Shown here piece by piece: positions 57,873-63,132 of a stretch of 63,132 nucleotides of DNA. Made by a program: the position numbers and the translations under genes. Each line of letters opens with the position of its first letter. The first letter of the stretch is position 1. Below the pieces are notes generated by a model that made no database searches, was not told the DNA's origin, and worked only from the letters and a program-made list of their open reading frames with translations. This DNA comes from a virus, in the IMG/VR virus record IMGVR_UViG_3300027759_000092, positions 1 through 63,132 of that record; one strand, written 5' to 3'.

Positions 57873-58223
57873 TTAGGCTCCTTGAGTTACTTCAACCCAT
57901 GACAATGTTGGCTCATCCCATTTAAACATCTTGCCTTCTACAACAGGCATGGGTGTAGGTGCAGACCATTGGTATGTGGCTTCGTCTTTAGTCCAAGAGG
58001 GGTAAGGCTGTGGCGCATAGAAACCTACGCCGTCATACAACATTCCAATACCAGCGTAGTTCTTACGCAATGGTCTGCCTTCAGGGTGTTGACCGCCAGA
58101 AGTGTTGTATGAGGTCTGAACCCACAAAGCTGGGTCGCCCCAGTGACCAAGGTTTAAAACGTCCTGCTCGATAACGATGACTTGCGTCACTACACCGTTT
58201 TCTACTTTTGCGAAATGGCTCAT
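57873..58223 (-). CDS. Tail-fibre accessory protein
   Basis: 116 residues: MSHFAKVENGVVTQVIVIEQ, then PEGRPLRKNYAGIGMLYDGV and YPSWTKDEATYQWSAPTPMP, a familiar pattern of small proteins in T4-like and cyanophage tail clusters. Possibly an assembly or tip protein for the glycine-rich adhesins. SD AAGGAG. Confidence 0.7.
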   Translation of the reverse strand: MSHFAKVENGVVTQVIVIEQDVLNLGHWGDPALWVQTSYNTSGGQHPEGRPLRKNYAGIGMLYDGVGFYAPQPYPSWTKDEATYQWSAPTPMPVVEGKMFKWDEPTLSWVEVTQGA

Positions 58224-58232
58224 ATTTGCTCC

Positions 58233-59123
58233 TTAAAAAGTTACTGTGCCAGAAGATGTAAATGTGTAAATTTGATACCCATCAGCGTAGTTTATCTGAG
58301 GGCTTCCTGTTGTGGAAGTGGGTGCTGATTGTGTTGCAGGGTAACGAATGATTACGATGCCAGAACCGCCTGCGCCAACCATCGCAAGAGTTGCATTTAT
58401 TGATGAATTTACACCGCACCCAGCACCGCCTCCTGTATTTGCCCTGCCGTTTCCATTTGTAAGATTTGCGCCATCTATCCCGCCGTCACCTCCACCAGCA
58501 CAACCAATACCAGCAAAAACCGCACCACCGCCACCACCACCGCCTGCGTAAAAAACTCGTGCGCCTGTTATGGTTGAGCAGATGCCAGCACCACCATTAC
58601 CACCAAGACCCGCTGATGTTCCATTTAAACCAACAGAACCAGCACCACCACCGCCACCGCAGGCTCTAGCCCCCGATGAAGAAGCGCTACCATTTCCAGT
58701 CCCACCAGCAAATCCTTGACCAGATGTGCCTGTTCCACCGCTACTTGTTCCATTTATATTTGATGTAGCACCGCCACCTCCAGAACCACCATTTTGTCCG
58801 TTATTAAGAACTCCATTTGAACCAGCACCTCCACCCCCACCTCCAGTAGAAGTAATGGAACTAAAAATAGAGTTACTACCAGAATTTGCGGTTCCTGTTG
58901 CGGCGGCACCTCCAGCACCAACAGTCACAGTCAAAGCAGTGCCAGTAGCAACAACAAAATTAGCCGCCTGTTGAGCGCCCCCACCGCCACCGCCACCGCC
59001 ACCAGATTGAGTAAAGCCGCTTCCACCCCCACCAGCGACCACTAGATATTCAACAGTCGTAGGCGCACCAGACAGTGGGTTAAAGGTTGCGGAAAGGAAT
59101 CCACCTAATAAAGTTTGACTCAT
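58233..59123 (-). CDS. Glycine-rich adhesin-like tail protein
   Basis: 296 residues; a short head, poly-Gly/Asn/Ser/Ala repeats, and the shared C-terminal block GGSGIVIIRYP followed by GYQIYTFTSSGTVTF. SD AATGGAG. It is a paralogue of the genes at 56927, 59125 and 60823. Complement of the repeat region reads Pro-rich on the opposite strand, which is not a gene. Confidence 0.7.
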   Translation of the reverse strand: MSQTLLGGFLSATFNPLSGAPTTVEYLVVAGGGGSGFTQSGGGGGGGGGAQQAANFVVATGTALTVTVGAGGAAATGTANSGSNSIFSSITSTGGGGGGAGSNGVLNNGQNGGSGGGGATSNINGTSSGGTGTSGQGFAGGTGNGSASSSGARACGGGGGAGSVGLNGTSAGLGGNGGAGICSTITGARVFYAGGGGGGGAVFAGIGCAGGGDGGIDGANLTNGNGRANTGGGAGCGVNSSINATLAMVGAGGSGIVIIRYPATQSAPTSTTGSPQINYADGYQIYTFTSSGTVTF

Positions 59124-59124
59124 T

Positions 59125-60816
59125 TCAACTCCATTTAATAATCACAACGCCAGAGCCACCGTTGCCGGGAATGCCGGTATACAGTCCTGAAGCTATGTTG
59201 GTTATTCCGCTTCCGCCGCCACCGCCACCCAAACCACTAGTGCCATTAGATGCGTTAGCAAAACCCCCACCACTACCTGCTCCACCGCCACCAGCACCAC
59301 CTGCGCCGCCAGTGGCAGGTGCGCCAGTAGTATATGTAGCGCCGCCTCCGCCACCAGCATAAGTTATGGATGTACCCGTAATAGAAGATGCTGTACCAGC
59401 ACCGCCAGCACCGCCAGCAGAACTTGTGCCATTAGAGCCAACTGCGCCTGCTCCACCACCGCCACCAGCACCACGATTACCAGCAGTTACTGCGTTTCCG
59501 CCTGAATTTCCTTGGCTTGGGGATGTGCTAGGCGTATTTCCTGCACCGCCAACTCCAGCTACCGTAGCAGTTGCGTAATCGACGCATCCACCGCCGCCAG
59601 AACCACCAGCAACGCCTGTAGTGGTTGAGCTACAAGTTGCTCCACCACCGCCACCAGCGGCAGTTATAGAACTAAAAACTGAGTTCCCGCCACTAACTCC
59701 AGCAACACCAGAACTTCCATTAGGCATACCGCCAGTACCACCAGCGCCTACAGTTACCGTGTATGTTGTACCAGCGGTGACAGATAAACCTGTGGCAGTA
59801 CGGAATCCACCCGCACCACCTCCGCCTGCCGTACCCGCACCGCCACCGCCGCCACCACCAACAACCAAGTACTGCACTTGTGTAGCACCTGCGGGAGCAG
59901 TCCATGACCCAGATGAAAAGAATACAACTACATTAGCCGCAAGCAAATTAGTAGGCGTAGTAGGCGCTAATGTTCCTGAAGATGTAAATGTATGAACAAC
60001 ATTACCTGCCGCATAAGTAACGGTTCCGCCAGTGTAAAACTGCACAGAGCCGGGGTATCTGACTATTACGATGCCTGAACCACCAGAAGCTGTACCAGAA
60101 GCCCAACCAGAGCCTGCCGCCGTACCACCACCGCCGCCACCTGTGTTTGCTGTTCCTGATACTCCAACGTCATAAGCGGCAACTCCCCCGTATCCACCGC
60201 CACCTATGCCACCTTTACCAGCATAAGTACCATTGTAAGAGCCGCCACCACCACCTCCAGCATAAGCTGTAACAGTTCCAGAAATAGCAGACGCAATACC
60301 AGACCCGCCACTTGCCGAAGAACTTGTCGGACTGCTTAATCCTACTGTACCAGCGCCGCCGCCACCTGCCCCACCTGTTCCATTGGTAGCGCTACTAGCG
60401 CCGCCACTATTTCCTTGACCAGACACACCAGCCCCAGAGACACCTGTGTAACCACTAGTAAACCCGCCCCAGCCGCCACCAGAACCACCAGAACTACCGG
60501 GAATTGCGTTGTATGTGCCACCTTTTCCACCGCCAGTTGAAGAAATATTTCCAAATACAGAATTTGATCCATTAGCGCCATTAGGAGCGCCAGAGCCTCC
60601 ACCACCAACAGTCACGGTATAAGAAGTTCCTGCCGTTACTGGATAAATTCCAGTTAATAGACCGCCAGCGCCACCACCTCCGCCAACCTCACCGCCACCA
60701 CAACCGCCGCCAGCAACGCAAAGGTACTCTACCCATTGAGGTGGATTAAATGCTGACCATGCGCCTTGACGAATGGCTTGGTTAACTTGTCTGAGTGTAA
60801 AAAGACCTTGTGCCAT
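59125..60816 (-). CDS. Double-length glycine-rich adhesin-like protein
   Basis: 563 residues. Two poly-Gly modules in tandem, each ending in the GGSGIV[IV]xx block (near 270 and at the C-terminus), with a PTTPTNLLAANVVVFFSSGS joining segment. It looks like an internal duplication of the family unit. Its head (LFTLRQVNQAIRQGAWSAFN) matches the paralogue at 56927. Probably trimeric or collagen-like tail adhesin. Confidence 0.7.
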   Translation of the reverse strand: MAQGLFTLRQVNQAIRQGAWSAFNPPQWVEYLCVAGGGCGGGEVGGGGGAGGLLTGIYPVTAGTSYTVTVGGGGSGAPNGANGSNSVFGNISSTGGGKGGTYNAIPGSSGGSGGGWGGFTSGYTGVSGAGVSGQGNSGGASSATNGTGGAGGGGAGTVGLSSPTSSSASGGSGIASAISGTVTAYAGGGGGGSYNGTYAGKGGIGGGGYGGVAAYDVGVSGTANTGGGGGGTAAGSGWASGTASGGSGIVIVRYPGSVQFYTGGTVTYAAGNVVHTFTSSGTLAPTTPTNLLAANVVVFFSSGSWTAPAGATQVQYLVVGGGGGGGAGTAGGGGAGGFRTATGLSVTAGTTYTVTVGAGGTGGMPNGSSGVAGVSGGNSVFSSITAAGGGGGATCSSTTTGVAGGSGGGGCVDYATATVAGVGGAGNTPSTSPSQGNSGGNAVTAGNRGAGGGGGAGAVGSNGTSSAGGAGGAGTASSITGTSITYAGGGGGATYTTGAPATGGAGGAGGGGAGSGGGFANASNGTSGLGGGGGGSGITNIASGLYTGIPGNGGSGVVIIKWS

Positions 60817-60822
60817 ATATCC

Positions 60823-61686
60823 TCAGAATGTAATTGTTCCAGATGCTACGAATTTATACACCCGATACTGACCCGCAATGTATGTTTCTGGTGATCCAGT
60901 TGTTGATGTGGCAGGGGCTAAGTAAGATGGGTAGCGTAGGACTACGATTCCAGAGCCACCTGTACCACCTGCGGCTTGCGGATCATTTGCCCCGCCACCA
61001 CCACCACCGCCTGTATTTGCTAATCCTGAAAATCCATCCTGCCCTGCAACAGAACCTGCATTACCACCTCCAGCAACCCCTAATCCAGCAGAACCTGTAG
61101 CAGATGGGAATTCTCTGCTTCCTCCACCACCGCCTGCATATTGAATTGAAGAGCCTGAAATACTTGAAGCAATACCTGCGCCCCCACTTCCACCATTGTT
61201 TCCGGGAGTTGCAGATACTCCAACAGAACCAGCACCACCGCCACCGCCAGCGGCAACAGGCGAAGAGGTAGTGGCAGTCCCACCGTTATTACCTTGCCCA
61301 GCCGTTCCAGTTCCACTTCCTGATGTTCCGCTACCACTGCCCCCAGCAGAGCCACCATTTCCACCACCTGAAGTAGAGCCACCGCCCCCATATCCACCGC
61401 CTGTGGAAGTAATACTGCTAAAAACACTATTTGAGCCAGCAGTACCACTGCCAGCAGTACCACGAGCGCCACCAGCGCCACCAGCGCCAATAGTAATTGT
61501 CAAGGCAGAACCCGTAGCAACAGCAAACCCAGTCGCAGTCAATAGGCCACCCCCGCCACCTCCGCCAGCACGGTCAGCACCACCACCACCCCCGCCAGCC
61601 ACACATAAGTATTCCACCTCTGTGACAGGGTAGTTAATGCCGTTTAAACCGGCTGATAAGTATCCGCCAACTCTTTCAAGAGACAT
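60823..61686 (-). CDS. Glycine-rich adhesin-like tail protein
   Basis: 287 residues: head SLERVGGYLSAGLNGINYPV, body of Gly/Ala/Ser runs, C-terminus GGSGIVVLRYP and YRVYKFVASGTITF. SD GGAGGC. It has a single GTTTAAAC site, encoding GLNG. First of the paralogue array in transcription order. Confidence 0.7.
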   Translation of the reverse strand: MSLERVGGYLSAGLNGINYPVTEVEYLCVAGGGGGGADRAGGGGGGGLLTATGFAVATGSALTITIGAGGAGGARGTAGSGTAGSNSVFSSITSTGGGYGGGGSTSGGGNGGSAGGSGSGTSGSGTGTAGQGNNGGTATTSSPVAAGGGGGAGSVGVSATPGNNGGSGGAGIASSISGSSIQYAGGGGGSREFPSATGSAGLGVAGGGNAGSVAGQDGFSGLANTGGGGGGGANDPQAAGGTGGSGIVVLRYPSYLAPATSTTGSPETYIAGQYRVYKFVASGTITF

Positions 61687-61698
61687 AGTAGCCTCCGA

Positions 61699-62097
61699 TT
61701 AAGCAATCAGTTCGTAGCTGATAGAGTAAGTAATGCCGCTGGCTGTGCCGGATGTAACAGTAATTGAAGAACCTTCCATCAGGTACAAAGCTGATGTCTT
61801 GTCTACAACAATTAAAGAAGCATTCTGCGGAACAGAAGCCACTGAAACAATTGGATAGGCCGTACCGCCGCTAGGGGCCGAGCCTTGAGCTACTGCACCG
61901 TTGGTGTAGATGCTTACAGTTGTGTTTACTGCCGCAGAACCGCTTACATTTGCCGCCACGATCTGGTTAATCTTCATCACTGTACCGCTAGAAGCGGCGT
62001 TAGGAAGAAGCACTACGGCTGTAGTTGCAGATGGTGTTAGATAGGTAGTTACACCGTAAATTGTGGTTGAACTGCCAGCAATATTTGGATTTGCCAT
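61699..62097 (-). CDS. Small fibre-associated beta protein
   Basis: 132 residues of Thr/Ser/Val-rich sequence (MANPNIAGSSTTIYGVTTYL start; TSALYLMEGSSITVTSGTAS). This composition with a small beta-sandwich pattern is common in phage fibre-knob accessory proteins. SD AGGAAAC. Position between the fibre gene and the adhesin array supports a tail role. Confidence 0.65.
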   Translation of the reverse strand: MANPNIAGSSTTIYGVTTYLTPSATTAVVLLPNAASSGTVMKINQIVAANVSGSAAVNTTVSIYTNGAVAQGSAPSGGTAYPIVSVASVPQNASLIVVDKTSALYLMEGSSITVTSGTASGITYSISYELIA

Positions 62098-62106
62098 GAT
62101 GTTTCC

Positions 62107-62928
62107 TTATAGACCGAAGACGAGAGCCATAGCCACTGCTTGACCGCGAGTAGCACCAGTTGCGGGAGCCGCTTGCCAAGTTGGTAACGCTCCTGCGCCA
62201 TTACTTGTCAAAAGATAGCCTGATGTTCCGGGGCCAGCCGAAGCTTGAAAGTTACCAGTAGAAGTTGTGCCCGTAAACACCACGCTATAAGCAGTGGTTG
62301 TAGAAAGACCTGTACCGCCTTGGTCAACGCCAAGAGTTCCAGTAGACACCAAATTTTTACTTGCGTCTGTAAAAACAGGCTTGCTGGCTGTAAGCCCAGA
62401 ATCAAGGATGTTTCCAACAGTCAGTTTAGTGCCATCAAACGTCATGTTTGCAGAAGCACCAAATGCACCAGAACTATTGAACTGAACCTGCGTATTGGAG
62501 CCAGCCGCAGAGCCACCGCCCACATTAACAAAGTTAGTGCCGTCCCAAGCCACGATAGCCCGTGTACCAGCCGCTACAGTAACGCCTGTACCAGTCACAC
62601 CTTGAATGGTAATTGACTGGGTGCTGGATGTTTTGTTAATCACCACATAAGTTTTAGACTGTGCGGGGACTGTGATTGTGCGGGTAACTGTACCGCCAGC
62701 AGTCCATAGGATCACTGCGTACTGAGAGCTATTGGCTGTCAGACCTGTACTTGCGTATGTGCCTTCGGTAACAGTCAGCGTAATATCTGCATCAGCAGAA
62801 ATAGTCTGTGTACCAGCCACCGCAACGTCAATAATCTGCGAGATGGCGTTGTTGATTGTGTCACCCCACTGACCAGACAGTGTGCCTGTGGCCGGGAGGG
62901 TTAGACCTATAAGGGATGTCTTTGCCAT
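62107..62928 (-). CDS. Tail-fibre protein
   Basis: 273 residues. LIGLTLPATGTLSGQWGDTI..INNAISQI is a common head of short phage fibres, the middle has TGTLGVDQGGTGLSTTTAYS and the C-terminus ATGATRGQAVAMALVFGL. The GGTG repeats and beta-strand pattern fit a fibre shaft. SD AGGAGCAATAA. Confidence 0.72.
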   Translation of the reverse strand: MAKTSLIGLTLPATGTLSGQWGDTINNAISQIIDVAVAGTQTISADADITLTVTEGTYASTGLTANSSQYAVILWTAGGTVTRTITVPAQSKTYVVINKTSSTQSITIQGVTGTGVTVAAGTRAIVAWDGTNFVNVGGGSAAGSNTQVQFNSSGAFGASANMTFDGTKLTVGNILDSGLTASKPVFTDASKNLVSTGTLGVDQGGTGLSTTTAYSVVFTGTTSTGNFQASAGPGTSGYLLTSNGAGALPTWQAAPATGATRGQAVAMALVFGL

Positions 62929-62937
62929 TTATTGCTC

Positions 62938-63132
62938 CTACTGAGTAGAAATTACTGCCCAACCGGGTGATTCTGTATTGTTAACAGCAGTCCAGCCCGG
63001 TGTTTGCGGATTGCTGATATTTTGCCAGTTTGCGACCTCTGTGTCATCTATTACTTCCCACAAATTACGCCCGCTGTTTGTGTCTGTAATAACCATCGTA
63101 TCCGAGGTACTTACATTGTACGCAGTAGCCGC
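62938..63132 (-). CDS. C-terminal end of a tail protein (runs off window)
   Basis: 65 codons open from the right edge to a TAG at 62938. The sequence ends with Trp-containing units about 12-15 residues apart (NLWEVIDDTE, NWQNISNPQTPGWTAVNNTE, SPGWAVISTQ), typical of C-termini of repetitive tail proteins. Joined to the left-edge gene it would be the same protein if the map is circular. Confidence 0.6.
   Translation of the reverse strand, partial: AATAYNVSTSDTMVITDTNSGRNLWEVIDDTEVANWQNISNPQTPGWTAVNNTESPGWAVISTQ

Larger units (their letters stand above)
2454..61649. repeat. Dispersed GTTTAAAC palindrome, about 54 exact copies
   Basis: Examples: 2454, 2918, 9021, 15009, 15078, 17174, 18061, 20086, 22085, 23445, 23684, 24034, 24551, 25661, 25701, 25732, 25789, 26052, 26103, 30006, 30051, 31148, 34941, 35000, 35786, 50869, 54590, 61642. 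It occurs in both coding registers (Phe-Lys and Leu-Asn). Several copies end a few bases before an SD or start codon. Densest between 17 and 27 kb; almost absent from the glycine-rich genes. Confidence 0.85.

Noticed and set aside
57045-61633. Pro-rich open frames on the plus strand opposite the glycine-rich genes
   Set aside because: They are the complement of Gly codons (GGN/NCC), lack ribosome sites and run against the coding strand.
1-63132. CRISPR array or integrase
   Set aside because: No spaced direct repeats of CRISPR form and no tyrosine or serine recombinase signature were seen; GTTTAAAC copies are irregularly spaced and too short.

Overview
The window looks like an almost complete tailed-phage genome of about 63 kb. 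Its genes include both terminase subunits, portal, HK97-fold capsid, scaffold, adaptors, internal virion proteins, tail fibres and a lysis cassette. I see no sheath and no tape-measure protein. The podovirus-style internal virion proteins, including one of 3549 residues, point to a short-tailed phage. I see no integrase, tRNA, CRISPR array, RNA polymerase or DNA polymerase. The host is probably a freshwater proteobacterium: there are E. coli-type DnaA boxes, a proteobacterial-type alpha-CTD and a GroES homologue. This is inference and the genus is not determinable here. Both window ends fall inside leftward tail-protein reading frames, as expected if a circularly permuted map was cut inside a repetitive gene.

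Layout. From 18.1 kb leftward to 1, wrapping to 63.1 kb and on down to 35.9 kb, all late genes lie on the minus strand. In transcription order they are TerS, glutaredoxin, LexA-like wHTH, TerL, portal, GroES-like, scaffold, capsid, glycosyltransferase, small basic proteins, adaptors, repeat fibre, four glycine-rich adhesin-like proteins, lysis genes, tail nozzle, three internal virion proteins and the giant polyvalent protein. At 18.14-18.31 kb a cluster of six perfect DnaA boxes marks a likely replication origin. It divides the late block from a rightward early block (18.7-25.6 kb) that holds a SprT-like protein, a MoxR/CobS-like ATPase, a split CobT-like pair and a run of tiny overlapping genes closed by a strong terminator. 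A leftward block (25.8-29.5 kb) holds the primase-helicase, an HNH-like gene and winged-helix genes; RusA (30.1-30.6 kb) is also leftward. A rightward block (30.6-35.9 kb) encodes recombination and regulatory proteins: a PD-(D/E)XK nuclease, a Sak3-like annealing protein, an SSB-like protein, a free-standing RNA polymerase alpha C-terminal domain and a YbcO/Ref-like nuclease.

The most unusual features are: (1) the palindrome GTTTAAAC, about 54 exact copies against about one expected, in genes of both strands and both reading registers, and next to ribosome binding sites; (2) a two-hairpin RNA element present twice with compensatory stem changes (19.1 and 19.4 kb); (3) the phage alpha-CTD, which keeps the DNA-contacting residues of the host domain; (4) two small genes with good ribosome binding sites nested out of frame in the giant virion gene; (5) the DnaA-box origin in a phage without its own polymerase.
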